Assembly: GCA_963971285.1 (NCBI GenBank)
Contig: OZ020253.1
Location: forward strand, 14,520,528 to 14,584,527
DNA: 64,000 bases
Source of the DNA: Astropecten irregularis
Lineage: Eukaryota; Echinodermata; Asteroidea; Paxillosida; Astropectinidae
Reading direction: 5' to 3'
In this document: positions 49,401 to 57,490 of the stretch, piece by piece
Position numbering within the stretch: the first letter of the stretch is position 1
How the letters are laid out: each line of letters begins with the position of its first letter
The notes under the pieces: model-generated
What the model saw: the letters and a program-made list of their open reading frames with translations, nothing else
The model's database searches: none
Told to the model about the DNA's origin: nothing
Position numbers and translations under genes: made by a program

Positions 49401-52400
49401 AATAGTCTGGTGATTTGAGGTGGATGAGAAAAAAACATTGGCCAGACCCAGGCTGGCATTTCTACTGCATGAGTTTGAATCACACAACTGTGTTCTTAAT
49501 TCATTGGAGTTTTCATCCTTTCCTCTCCTTGTTCATTGAGTAACCCATTTTCATGATTCTCTGTTCTTTCTCTAGTTATCGTGAACCGCAGCGCGTTGGT
49601 CATCTCGATAGTGCTACCATTCATCCTGGTCATTGTCACTGTCCTGGCGACGTTTGTCATCTTGCGCAGAATCAAGAGGTCCATGGTTCACATCCCTGAT
49701 ATTGTAATACCACACTCTTTGCAGGTAAGGCAGCAGGGGCCAATTTCACGGCGCTGCTAAGCACAAAAATCTGCTTGGCACAAAAATGTCTTGCCCAATA
49801 AAACAAACCACAGTTAAAAATTTCATTTGATGTTCGTGGTCAGTCAACAACAGCCAAAGAACAATCAAAGGCAATACACAACATGTGGATATTTGGTTGT
49901 TAACCCTGTTTTTATTAAGACTGAAATGTCATGCTTAGCAAATTTTTGTGCTTAGCAGGGCAGTGAAAATGGCCCCAGGGCATTAATGTTGATTGCAGTC
50001 TCACAAACCCATTCCCCTTTTAAAGAGGGCCAAGTTAATGGATTTACGATTTAAGAAGGTGGCCTGGCATTCAGCTTAGCATAGCACCAGGGACCTTCCT
50101 CAAAGCTCGGCTCAGGCTCTGGCTACGGCTCCATTTTGTGAATCCATTCTAAAATTACAGGTATCAAACTAGAGACTTTTGGCTGCAGTTCGGAAGTAGA
50201 TTCTCTGGTTTGAACAAGAAAACAGAGCTTCAGCTCCAATGAAAAACCACAAGCTATATTTTCAGCATATGGATGATAGAGACATAGCCTGAGCCAAAGC
50301 CAAGCCGAGCTTTGAGAAAGACCCCAGAATTCAGTTTGGAAGTCTCGTGCTTGTTTGTTTTTTGTTATTAGGTGTTCGGGTTCAAGCCGAACACCTATTG
50401 TTATTGTTCGAGTTTTTTTTTTTCTTTTTTTTATTTTTCTTCTTCCCAAACTTGTCAGCTGGACTTCTGTATGACAGTTACAAGATATCGACATGAAACT
50501 TGGTGGGAACTTCGGTCGTGATGCCAAGTTGTACCTAGAAGATTGACGTCATGATGACGTCATCGGGTATCAAATTACACGCGTTTTTAGGAAAAACTTT
50601 GGTGCTTTATAACTTGAGAACCACATGACCTACGATTTTGATATTGACATATGTTACTCAACACATGAATCTCAACAATTAAGATATTCAGTGTTGTGTA
50701 CAAATGACCTTCACTTCCGGTGTTACCGGAAGTTGAAGTTTGACTCAAAATAACTCGAAAACGGAAGGATTTGGGCACATAAAACCTCTCTGGGTAAAAG
50801 ATAGAGTAGGTCTTCAGCTTTCAGAAAATATAAACGATGACGTCATACACGCTGTATAGCGCCCTCTACGGTGGATTAAAGATATACAGTGATTACGTAA
50901 TCCGAAAGTAAACAACGGAATTCCGCCAAATTTGGTGAGTGTAACGCACTATTGCACCTTGACCTATGTGTGAAGTTTGAAATCTGTGACGTCATTCAAC
51001 CGGAAGTTATGCGTTTTTAAAGGAAACATGATGTAATTATTCAAATACTGTTTATTCAGTAATTACATGACGTACATCAGTGCAAATTGCAAATTGATTA
51101 CATCGTACGCATTCGATGATTTCTGCAAATTTTCAGTTGTCTGTGATGAACTAACCGGAAGTTATCGTCCGGGCAATTTTACATTATTTAAAGGTGACAC
51201 CATTTTCAATACGCTATCAGTCAGTGTACATAATACGAATACACTGTGCAATCAGCATGATCAGTATTTGCTCCGTCACACAGTTTAAGTGTATTTCAAT
51301 ATGCCACACATGCGTTCCAACAGACATTCTCATAATAGTTCCAGTACGAATTGAGACCCCGAACACCTAGTGGTTGTTCCCACAACCACAATGTCTAGTT
51401 TTTTTTAATACACCAGGATCACATTTGTCTGCTTTTGCCGTATTGCTTGAAAAGTTTGAATGGCTGATTTCATTCAATTTTTTTTTTTGTCCTTTTAAAG
51501 TTTTTGGTCAAGTTTCTTCCTTAATATTGTGCCGTGGTTATGCATTAAATTTGTTTTTGTTTTTCTGGTTGTTATTTTCACAGAGTGATAATTTACACAT
51601 GTTTAGCGGTAGACATCATCCCCTGCCTCGCGAGCAGGAAAGCTTTGACGAGTTGAAAACCCCAAACGGTGCCTTTCATGGTCAAAAACCACCCAGCGTC
51701 TGTCCTGATACCCACGTCCTGGACCAACTGGAGAGCAACAGGAAGCATCCTCTTCTCAGTGCCAGGAGAACAAACAGTCTGGTCAACGAGAACTACATGA
51801 AGGGACCCACGGAGCAGGAGGCCTTGCTGAGTCCGGACTTGGCGTTGCTGGACTTGGACGGGGAGCAGAATTCTCAGTCGGGCGATTACCCCCAGCCGAA
51901 CGAAAACTGGAAGTACACTGCGCTGAGTATACAAAGCGGCGGAAGCTACGCACACCTGAGAGAGGAAGATGACGGAAGTTACATGACCATGGCAGGTGGC
52001 CAGAGAGGACATGCGGAGAGGACGTCCGACGCTCTGGAGACCAGACCAGACTGGGCCATGCAGGACTACGCCGGGGCTTTGGAACCTGAAGCTATGAACC
52101 ACCTGGATGGGATGTGTGGCTACGAGGGGATGGGAGGTCCTATGATCCACGGAGCTCCAGGGAGATCCTCCTCCACCCAGGAGCTGCTGCATCCAAGTAT
52201 CGGAGAGACCGAGAACTGTCATCGTCCGCATGGATCGCAGGTCGATGTCATCTGCGGCGTCTCTTATGCTGACATGGGCAGAGGTCCTAATCCGTTGTTG
52301 ACAGACGAGACTTGGATCACGGCCTCTGGTGGGCTGGATCCTAAGAAGCAAGAGAAGCCGATCATCAAAGAACCGAGCTTTGGTCGTTCATCTCCTTTAC

Positions 52401-53356
52401 CTCCCCGAGAACACCTCGGGGATGCCGCATTAGGTGATGCTGACAGCAGCATTGGAAGCTACGTGAAGCAAGGCCGTTTCTTGTCTAACTCTCCCAAACA
52501 CCCTTCATCAAGGAGTGGCTCTCCGAGAGTAAATCCTCGTAAGAGTCGGCCGTCTGCAGCTGCTGATGGCCGGCCGAGTGAACCAGAACAGGTTAAGAGC
52601 CACTCTGACATCAAGGGGAAATTAAGACAAGATTCCTCGGGCAATCCCTGCCCACATGATAGTGCCGATGGGTTACACTCAGCAGCTGCTCCCAACAGTC
52701 CAGACATCAGTTCAGAGAACGACGTCTCCCCTTACGTCCTTAACACCTGCACATTGTCCGGTAGCACCGAACCCCTGCTGGTTGGACCGAGCAAAAACAG
52801 GGTCTCACCCGAGCAGTACGGTAAAAAACACGACATTGAAAATGACATTGGCCCAGAGAAATGTTCCCTGTACAACAAGGCGGCACTGCCCTCATCCTAT
52901 TCAGAGGATCATTCGACCGATCCATCCACTGCTAGTTCACCTGTTGTTAACAATGGCGGTGGATACATCAGCGAGCATGACCTGCCCCCACCACCACCTC
53001 AAGCAGCGGACAGGCCTCAGGCAGAGGTCTGCGGAAGCAACGGGACAAACGACCAGCCAGCCTTGGATAATTACGTCACCGTGGACCAGCTGGCGCAACT
53101 AACCTCGTCTGTAACTCCAACCAACTGCGGACAGGACACCAAAGTCAATCCAAAGCTGGGGGGTTACGTCGACCACGACGAGATGCTGAAAATGATCTCG
53201 CCAAACTTAGAGAAATCAACGTGCAATGGAATCCAAGACGTGAACCAAGGCAGTCACAAGGACGATCCAGACTCTGGAAGTATAACGAACACTGCCCTGA
53301 CAACTAAACCCTGCCCCAATAAAGCGACAGAGTTAATCTCCGAAATTGATGAGTAA
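37290..53356 (+). CDS. gp130/IL-6-receptor-family class I cytokine receptor (11 coding exons)
   Basis: Spliced model: 37290-37437, 38982-39263, 39752-39872, 40834-41006, 41668-41825, 45454-45625, 46965-47056, 47939-48044, 48770-48868, 49576-49724, 51584-53356. All junctions are GT-AG, all phases match, and the total is 3273 nt (1090 aa). Seen: signal peptide, Ig domain (C69, W87, C125), first cytokine-receptor FNIII domain with the C-x9-C-x-W pattern (C154, C164, W166) and a second cysteine pair (C192, C201), second domain ending in a degraded WSXWS (W337-S341), one more FNIII, a TM helix at ~457-480, a Box1-like IPDIVIP at 490-496, and a long tail. Known: gp130-type receptors bind helical cytokines, dimerise, and signal through JAK bound at Box1 and STAT bound at phosphotyrosines. 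Inferred: a surface JAK/STAT receptor. It has fewer FNIII domains (3) than gp130 (5). Family assignment is firm; one-to-one orthology with IL6ST, LIFR, leptin receptor or Domeless is not established. Confidence 0.9.
37830..37915 (+). repeat. Short ~27-bp tandem repeat in receptor intron 1
   Basis: Three units of TGTTTCAAAATGTTGAAGTT with TTTTC spacers, followed by a GTGTGTGTGTGTG tract. Confidence 0.75.
38591..38803 (-). mobile_element. Family B variant, receptor intron 1 (empty-site copy)
   Basis: GGGGCCAACTTCATAGAGCA ... CTCTACGAAATTGGCTCC. This copy keeps an uninterrupted GGTGCTTAAGCAAA where the copy at 9815-10397 carries a TTAA-flanked insertion. Confidence 0.75.
38982..39263 (+). CDS. 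Receptor exon 2: Ig-like domain
   Basis: Residues 50-143. A single phase 1-1 exon of 282 nt encodes a complete Ig fold: VRC (C69), VWSQDG (W87) and the GDGGVYGC motif (Y123, C125). There are NxS/T sites at N55, N62 and N81. A phase 1-1 Ig exon at the N-terminus is the arrangement seen in gp130-type receptors. The acceptor follows a TTTG microsatellite and the donor is GTAAGT. Confidence 0.88.
39752..39872 (+). CDS. Receptor exon 3: first half of cytokine-binding domain D2
   Basis: Residues 144-183. This starts with PPRKVSNFRC and continues to VECRW, the class I receptor signature (C154, C164, W166). Phase 1 in, phase 2 out (AG|GTATGA). It is followed by the 961-bp intron that is mostly 29-bp tandem repeats. 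Confidence 0.88.
39928..40742 (+). repeat. 29-bp minisatellite, ~28 copies, in receptor intron 3
   Basis: Each unit reads CATGCACCTTGAGGTTCACC followed by ATGGAGCCT, with point variants such as ATGGTGCCT and AAAGTGCCT. The array occupies about 85% of the 961-bp intron. Units stay in register throughout; only substitutions are visible inside the main block. Confidence 0.96.
40834..41006 (+). CDS. Receptor exon 4: second half of D2
   Basis: Residues 184-241. It supplies the second conserved cysteine pair (C192, C201) and the WYQVNSTNALN strand that closes the domain, matching the layout of gp130 D2. The acceptor CACAG at 40829-40833 restores codon AGT across the phase 2 junction. A further cysteine, C229, is unpaired in the standard scheme. 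The donor GTAAGT is at 41007. Confidence 0.85.
41081..41385 (+). mobile_element. MITE family A, internally deleted, receptor intron 4
   Basis: Inverted ends and TTAA flanks (41077-41080, 41386-41389) remain, but about 50 bp around the core palindrome are missing. Confidence 0.75.
41535..41608 (-). mobile_element. MITE family B fragment, receptor intron 4
   Basis: AGGAAGACTTTTCATGC ... TTAAGCAGCTCAGTGATATTGGCCCC, one end only. Confidence 0.55.
41668..41825 (+). CDS. Receptor exon 5: first half of cytokine-binding domain D3
   Basis: Residues 242-294. It reads ITKPVQMRNVTALSNSSLKV, then LEYLITWQYRGTGDN, typical FNIII A to C' strands with the KPV linker start. The exon ends in phase 0 at ...GACAATATA|GTAAG. 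That junction lies inside the first unit of the 44-bp minisatellite, so exon end and repeat unit share the ten bases CGACAATATA. Confidence 0.85.
41826..42418 (+). repeat. 44-bp minisatellite, left arm (~13 copies), intron 5
   Basis: The unit begins GTAAGTTTTCCATGAAGTTG, continues CCGGTATTTAGACTCGAC and ends AATATA. The first unit starts exactly at the exon 5 donor and is the most divergent (GTAAGCTTTCCATGAAATTG), as expected at an array edge. Some units carry a 6-bp insertion giving ATACATGTAG. Confidence 0.96.
42419..43386 (+). mobile_element. 5'-truncated non-LTR retrotransposon inserted in the minisatellite
   Basis: A 968-bp insertion interrupts the array. The first part (42439-42900) encodes 153 residues matching the C-terminal end of CR1/L2-like reverse transcriptase ORFs: LFDYCSVAWSSC, LRNRLARLILNA, a WENHRMCEVFKCRNNLSPAYL block, NTRAKSNGSL and GWNKLTTAQRQAKSLHQFKSLLK. 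A T-rich 3' UTR follows and ends near AACAGCAAATAAA. AAGTTTT flanks both sides (42412-42418 and 43387-43393), consistent with a short target-site duplication. The catalytic RT core and endonuclease are missing, so it is dead on arrival. Confidence 0.85.
42439..42900 (+). pseudogene. Reverse transcriptase C-terminal fragment (LINE ORF2)
   Basis: An open 153-codon frame from the truncated element. The sequence resembles the region downstream of the RT palm in CR1/Jockey/L2-type ORF2 proteins. It lacks the catalytic YxDD block, so no activity is expected. It lies in a host intron in the same orientation as the gene. Confidence 0.82.
43387..45320 (+). repeat. 44-bp minisatellite, right arm (~44 copies), intron 5
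   Basis: Same unit as the left arm. Variants include CCATTAAG, AATATTG, CAGATTTAGACTAG (1-bp shorter) and the ACATGTA-containing 50-bp unit. A block beginning at the ACATGTAGTAGG variant at 43961 recurs at 44582, a 621-bp (14-unit) higher-order duplication that also shares the GGCTCGAC and CCATTAAG variants in order. Confidence 0.95.
45454..45625 (+). CDS. Receptor exon 6: second half of D3 with degenerate WSXWS
   Basis: Residues 295-351. It carries the FNIII E-G strands (LPRPFGLYHISVKVRLVNN) followed by KAEWSNSSDVISARTSEA. This is the WSXWS position, but the second tryptophan is serine (W337-S-N-S-S341). The acceptor is AAATAG at 45453 and the donor is GGTGAT-type (GTGATG at 45626), which is weaker than the others. 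Phase 0 in, phase 1 out. Confidence 0.83.
45643..45936 (-). mobile_element. tRNA-derived SINE in receptor intron 6
   Basis: Read on the minus strand, the head carries an A-box-like GGTGTAGTGGTT and a B-box GGTTCAAGTCC. A ~200-bp body follows, ending in an (AATA)/(AAT)n tail at 45643-45670. This is the complete layout of a tRNA-head SINE. Confidence 0.8.
46264..46490 (+). repeat. Dispersed repeat I in receptor intron 6
   Basis: The second copy of the 20700-20950 repeat; AGACTCTCTGG near its left side is complementary to AGAGAGTCTTTAGTCTG. Confidence 0.6.
46529..46887 (+). mobile_element. TTAA-flanked MITE (family A) in receptor intron 6
   Basis: A full-length copy with both inverted ends and TTAA at 46525-46528 and 46888-46891. 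It lies 77 bp before exon 7. Confidence 0.85.
46965..47056 (+). CDS. Receptor exon 7: start of membrane-proximal FNIII
   Basis: Residues 352-382. APQPGVKLDF is the expected linker plus A strand, and RDVRLTWR is the B strand with the conserved FNIII tryptophan. Phase 1 in, phase 0 out (GTATGT). It sits about 70 bp downstream of a TTAA-flanked MITE in the preceding intron. Confidence 0.82.
47403..47765. repeat. Inverted and duplicated SINE S1 pieces in receptor intron 7
   Basis: A minus-strand S1 head (47413-47450) faces a plus-strand one (47475-47560) across a CCTAAACCCTAACCCA spacer. The plus-strand B-box-plus-tail block is then repeated at 47692-47765, after three ACTGTACTTTTTAGT-type repeats. 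Confidence 0.7.
47939..48044 (+). CDS. Receptor exon 8: middle of membrane-proximal FNIII
   Basis: Residues 383-417, AFPEEERNGILLKYVINVNG and onward. The 'P..ERNG.L..Y.I' pattern is the C-C' region typical of gp130-family FNIII domains. Phase 0 in, phase 1 out (GTATGC). Two potential N-glycosylation sites are present (NGS, NAT). Confidence 0.83.
48770..48868 (+). CDS. Receptor exon 9: end of membrane-proximal FNIII
   Basis: Residues 418-450. DLRKDSYYIFTILARNSVGD matches the FNIII F strand ('L.....Y.f.v.A.N..G'). The exon ends with PPVRP before the membrane. Phase 1 in and out; the donor is GTACAA, non-optimal at +5. Confidence 0.82.
49576..49724 (+). CDS. Receptor exon 10: transmembrane helix and Box1
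   Basis: Residues 451-500. A 24-residue hydrophobic stretch (457-480) is followed by RRIKR stop-transfer charges and then VHIPDIVIPHSLQ. That has the proline spacing of Box1 (P491, P496), the JAK FERM docking element, 10 residues from the membrane as in gp130. Phase 1 in, phase 0 out. A dispersed MITE begins 11-12 bp after the exon end. Confidence 0.86.
49736..49976 (+). mobile_element. MITE family B at the exon 10 donor
   Basis: A 241-bp full-length copy starting 12 bp after the last base of exon 10. The donor GTAAGG itself is outside the element. Confidence 0.8.
50090..50326 (+). mobile_element. Hexamer-ended element, short copy in receptor intron 10
   Basis: TCCTCAAAGCTCGGCTCAGG left and GCCAAGCCGAGCTTTGAGAA right are inverted. 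The core matches 21742-22188, but only a few hexamers remain. Confidence 0.75.
50369..51371 (+). mobile_element. ~1-kb element with TAGGTGTTCGGG ends in receptor intron 10
   Basis: The left end TAGGTGTTCGGGTTCAAGCC is followed at once by a complementary GAACACCTA, forming a terminal hairpin. The right end is CCCCGAACACCTA. The interior has a GACGTCATGATGACGTCAT motif like that of 26218-26918 and several CCGGAAGTT motifs. No transposase-length ORF. Confidence 0.65.
51584..53356 (+). CDS. Receptor exon 11: complete 590-residue cytoplasmic tail and stop
   Basis: Residues 501-1090. Tyrosine motifs: YTAL (Y611), YAHL (Y622), YMTM (Y633), YEGM (Y680), YADM (Y728), YVKQ (Y793), YVLN (Y884), YISE (Y961), YVTV (Y997), YVDH (Y1028). 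YXXQ recruits STAT3 in gp130; YXXM resembles PI3K p85 sites; YVTV resembles SHP2/SOCS3-type sites. STEPLL (894-899) resembles the gp130 dileucine endocytosis motif STQPLL. A polyproline run lies at 968-972. The ORF extends upstream to 51374, but that part reads through intron pyrimidine tract; the acceptor TTTTCACAG at 51583 sets the start. Confidence 0.88.
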   Translation, partial: SDNLHMFSGRHHPLPREQESFDELKTPNGAFHGQKPPSVCPDTHVLDQLESNRKHPLLSARRTNSLVNENYMKGPTEQEALLSPDLALLDLDGEQNSQSGDYPQPNENWKYTALSIQSGGSYAHLREEDDGSYMTMAGGQRGHAERTSDALETRPDWAMQDYAGALEPEAMNHLDGMCGYEGMGGPMIHGAPGRSSSTQELLHPSIGETENCHRPHGSQVDVICGVSYADMGRGPNPLLTDETWITASGGLDPKKQEKPIIKEPSFGRSSPLPPREHLGDAALGDADSSIGSYVKQGRFLSNSPKHPSSRSGSPRVNPRKSRPSAAADGRPSEPEQVKSHSDIKGKLRQDSSGNPCPHDSADGLHSAAAPNSPDISSENDVSPYVLNTCTLSGSTEPLLVGPSKNRVSPEQYGKKHDIENDIGPEKCSLYNKAALPSSYSEDHSTDPSTASSPVVNNGGGYISEHDLPPPPPQAADRPQAEVCGSNGTNDQPALDNYVTVDQLAQLTSSVTPTNCGQDTKVNPKLGGYVDHDEMLKMISPNLEKSTCNGIQDVNQGSHKDDPDSGSITNTALTTKPCPNKATELISEIDE

Positions 53357-53807
53357 ACAACATCATCCTGTTGAAGACAGTCTTTGTGCTACCAGCAAGC
53401 TCTGCAGTGGAGAGATTGCTTGTTATCAGGTCAAACAACAAATATATATATATACATCTATATGCCTTGATCAGAAGTGTACAATATCCGTCCAGGAGGA
53501 GTGGGAATGTGCAGTGATAGAGAAGAAAAAAAAGAAATCAAAAAGTATTGTTTGTATTTATTTCGGGCGTATGCATCAACCGACTGCGAGGGCACAATGA
53601 TGTGAGGGTCTCGTATCGACACTGAAATTTGTACGGATTTATTTTGATCACAGGAGTATGAAGAGGGAGACAGACAGGTTGTTAGGGTTTAGCGGTGTGA
53701 GAAGGTTTCATCAACCTGTTTTTTTTTTAAGACGAGCACAATTATATAAACCACCATATGTACATAACCTTCATTTTAGTAATTTAAGGGCTGACCAATT
53801 TAATCAG

Positions 53808-54077
53808 TATAGACCGATCCGATGGCACGATATACTGTCCGCCATTACTGCAGTGTCCCAGCCTGCCTTTTGTCCGGCAACAAACGAATATAAGCTCCGC
53901 TGCACTCTATAATTGCAGGGTGTATGACCCATGATTAGGGGACGTACATGTATACCCTGCAATATAGAGAGCGACGGTGCGTAAATGTTATTGTTGCCGT
54001 ACAAAATACGGGCGGGGACTCTGTGGTAATGGCGAGTGTTTCCTACCTCCATGGTCACGCCGTCGGATCGGTGTATA
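53808..54077 (+). mobile_element. MITE family C in the candidate receptor 3' UTR
   Basis: A 270-bp palindromic copy starting 452 bp after the stop codon. If transcribed it would form a long hairpin. Confidence 0.8.
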
Positions 54078-54288
54078 GAATATATATTGATATCTAATTA
54101 TCTATGTACATGTGTATTAGCATGTATAAGTTGTGGACAACAATGTCTCGTGCTTTAAATACAATTTGCCAAGTCTCAAAATCTGAAACCGTGGTCAGGA
54201 ATAGCACATACTTAAGTGTGCCAGCCACTAGCCAAAGGATGTAGCGGCTTCCATAGACCTGTGTGTTGTCTGCAGCCATGGTCATAGA

Positions 54289-54516
54289 TTTGGGGCTAAG
54301 CCGTAGCCCCATCCTGAAATTTGATTCAAAAGAACAGACCAATTACTATTAGGTATTATTAAGATAAATGCTTTTGGTTACGGCTAGGAAGTAGATGCTC
54401 TGTTTTGAACAAGGAAACAGTCAACAGACCATCAGCTTCAAGATAAAAAGCACAAGCTACATTTTCAGCATGGATGGCAGAGACATAGCCAAAGCCAAAG
54501 CCAAGGTTTGGAACAG
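54289..54516 (+). mobile_element. Hexamer-ended element, third copy
   Basis: Ends GGGGCTAAGCCGTAGCCCC and AGCCAAAGCCAAAGCCAAGG; the core keeps GCTACATTTTCAGCATGGAT. It lies inside the candidate 3' UTR. Confidence 0.6.
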
Positions 54517-54610
54517 GCCTCGGATCATTTCATGTCTCTACCTCCGTGAAGCTGTCATAAAATTTTTGCATTTTATTTTACAACAAAATAAATAGATAAC
54601 TATCTAGGAT

Positions 54611-56801
54611 ATTTGATAAAAGCACTTTTTATTCTGAGCTTTATTCTGATGTCTTTTTGTAAATTGAAAGACTAGTCCAGAATTTCGTTGGTTTGGGTTT
54701 TTTTTCTAATAATCTGCCATTACACTGTAATATTCAACTTTTTTTTCCCAAGGTATTTATTTTCAAAAAAACTTCTGACTTTTCCTACCTCATTTATTCA
54801 GTCACTTGAGCTGGAAATTGGCATAAAACAAATCCTCTCCAATCTCCTAAACCTGGTTTATTCTTGGGGTTGGGGGATGGGGGGGGGGCGAGGTGGCTCA
54901 TAAACAGGTATGCCACAGAATGATTCATAACAGCGTATTGTAAATAGCAATTAATTATACATAATGTACGTACATTGTAAAATGTGACATTTGCTTATGT
55001 AAATTTTTAAAGACAGATATTAATTTTGCAGTATTTTAAATGAATGACGGAGGTTTTCATGTGTATTGAATGTCTGGATGTTGAACTGTGCCTGAATTTT
55101 TGAAGAAGAAAAAATGTGGATTGTTTAAGAATGTTGTACTTTGTGTTCTCCGAAGAAACGTGGTTGTATTGAGCATGGGTTCATTCAGCACTTGGTTGGC
55201 TGCGGGAACCATCATTTTCATATTAACAGTCACCGGAGAGGTGTGGGGCATTGATTTGGTGGCCTTGCTGCTTACCAGCTTATCACCGAGTCATTTTTCT
55301 TTTCACTGCGAAGAGACCATCAGTCTTGTTTCACACACCATGGGGGTGGAGGCATGTATTGCCTTGTTTTTTGACTAGGTACCCCTTCCAGTCCTATTTA
55401 TACTGTAAAGAGACCATCAGTCTTGTTTCAATGCAAAGTACTGGTTTCTCCACAACATATGGGTGACGGCATTAACAAGATTAGGGGGCTCGAAAGAGTT
55501 CATGTTTTCTAAACTTGCCCCACAACCAAGTCACTCGCAGACAGAAAAGATCAGAGGTTGGCACCATTTTTTTATACTAACATCTGAGCGCCATAATCTT
55601 AAAAGGAGACACTAATTAAAGAGACAATCATGATTTGAGGATTACGGAGAAAAGCAAAATCAGCATTAACCCGCTGCCATTATTATTGTTAACCCACCGA
55701 AACTAATGTGTGATGTGAATGTAAAAACTGTAGATTTAGAAACCTTTTTTTTTCTGTTTTACTGACATTTGTAAGTAGAATCACCTCTGGGTGATGAACA
55801 ACAGGGTGACAGGTATTAGTCTTAAAATTTGTGTACTAAATATTTGTTTCTCAATGTGAGAAAACCCAGACGAGCCAAAAGTTATGGACAGATGAGGTAA
55901 ATCCATGAGAATTTCATTTAAACAAATTCTTGAACCTTCAAAATCTTCAAGTGACAAGAAAAGTATTAAGGTCACTCAAAATTGTCACCCAATTAATGTG
56001 ACGTGTCACGTGCTAACCTTTTCAGCAGAAATTGTCACCCTATCCAAAATTAAAGCGTAATTGTTCATCCAGTTGACGCTACTTATAATAACCTTACATT
56101 GTAAATCAAATTCTTCAGTTTCCTGTTACACGTTATAAGATGGATCTTATTCTTAAGAAGTTTGTTGGCCGTTTTATTGTTAATATTTCCGCAGTCGCAT
56201 TTTAAAACGAGTTCTTTCAGCCGATATACACACAGCTTGTACCTGCCGTACTCGTCGCTTCGCTTTGTACTGTCCGCCCTGCCTTCTTCGGGTAAACACA
56301 GTTATTGGGACTTTGTCAAACAAGGCTTGAGGATCGATTTGGGTCGTATTTCGCTGCCGCCATTTGAGGCCAGTGAAACGAAACAAAGGGATTGGGCCAC
56401 TTGACCAAGCCGAAGAAAGGCTCTAGCTTGGCCATGTGTCTCATGTAGCTTTTCATTCCATTTAGGACACAAAATGGCGGCAGCAAAATACATCCCAAAG
56501 CCTATAGCATCAAGTGATTTCTTGAAAAGTTTGCTCTTTGCCCGCCCACCATCTTGTGGCAAGAATTGGTTACTTACAAAGTGCTCCTCTTGTAGGTAGA
56601 TGTGTATCACTTCGCCATCCAGTATTCTAGGTGATGTGCATTGCGAATCTGACCTCAGTTGGATGATAAAAAAAAAATGAAATAATATATCTGTCCTTAT
56701 ACTGCAATGAGAAGTAGATTATGTGTATGGCATTGAATGGGGCCATTGGTGGTACACGTATCTGTTAGGAGGGTATAATATGGTAACTTACCAAGATCTA
56801 G
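54611..56801. other. No gene recognised
   Basis: A G-rich tract near 54865-54890 and a short duplication of GAGACCATCAGTCTTGTTTC at 55314 and 55411. Short open frames on both strands near 56180-56610 have no domain match. Confidence 0.5.
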
Positions 56802-57040
56802 GGCCAATTTCACGGCCCTGCTTAGCTCACAAATTTGCTAAGCATGAAATTTCTGTCTTGATAAAAACAGGATTAACAGCCAAATTTCCATTTGTTATGT
56901 ATCACTTGTTATTGTTCTTTGGCTGTTGTTCGCTGACCACGAATATCAAATGGAATTTGTAATGGAGGTTTGTTTTATTGGGCGAGACATTTTTGTGCTA
57001 AGCATTTTATTTTGTGCTTAGCAGCTCCATGAAATTGGCC
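56802..57040 (-). mobile_element. MITE family B, first of an inverted pair
   Basis: A full-length copy in minus orientation. Together with 57243-57490 it forms an inverted pair about 200 bp apart. Confidence 0.78.
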
Positions 57041-57242
57041 TCAAACTTGTTCAATCGTGGTGAATGATATCTTGGAGGGCAACAAGAAAATGTCCACCGT
57101 TTGTTTTGCTATACAGCAAAAGTCAGCCTTATTTTTTTTTCTGCAATCAGTCAAAGGAACGAACAAGAGAAGCGGTTTCCAGAGTGTGAGACTTGCTTGA
57201 CTTGTCTAGTAAGCAGAAGGTTATGGGTTCGTATCTCACCAG

Positions 57243-57490
57243 GGGCCAATCTCATGGAGCTGCTAAGCACAAAAATTTGCTTAACACAAAAATGTCTCAC
57301 CCAATAATTTATTAAACAAACCATTAAAAATTTCATTTGATATTCATGGTCAGTGAACAACAGCCAACGAACAATCACAAGTGATACAAAACACATGGAA
57401 ATTTGGTTGTTAATCCTGTTTTTTTTATTAAGACAGACATTTCATGCTTAGCAAATTTTTTTGGCTAAGCAGCAACGTGAATTTGACTCC
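57243..57490 (+). mobile_element. MITE family B, second of an inverted pair
   Basis: A plus-orientation copy that starts immediately after a tRNA-like segment ending TTCGTATCTCACC. Confidence 0.75.

Larger units (their letters stand above)
53357..54610 (+). other. Candidate 3' UTR of the receptor gene
   Basis: Non-coding sequence after the TAA at 53354-53356. It contains an AT dinucleotide run near 53442 and two MITE copies (53808-54077, ~54289-54516). The first AATAAA I find is at 54587-54592, so a transcript end near 54610 is possible. The UTR could instead continue into the AT-rich DNA beyond 57500. Confidence 0.35.

Noticed and set aside
51374..51583. N-terminal 70 residues of the long exon 11 ORF
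   Set aside because: Reads through T-rich intron and a pyrimidine tract; the acceptor at 51583 and phase match with exon 10 exclude it.
51593..52707. Long minus-strand ORFs opposite receptor exon 11 (252 and 82 codons)
   Set aside because: Shadows of the long coding exon; no domain, and the plus frame is supported by splicing and family features.
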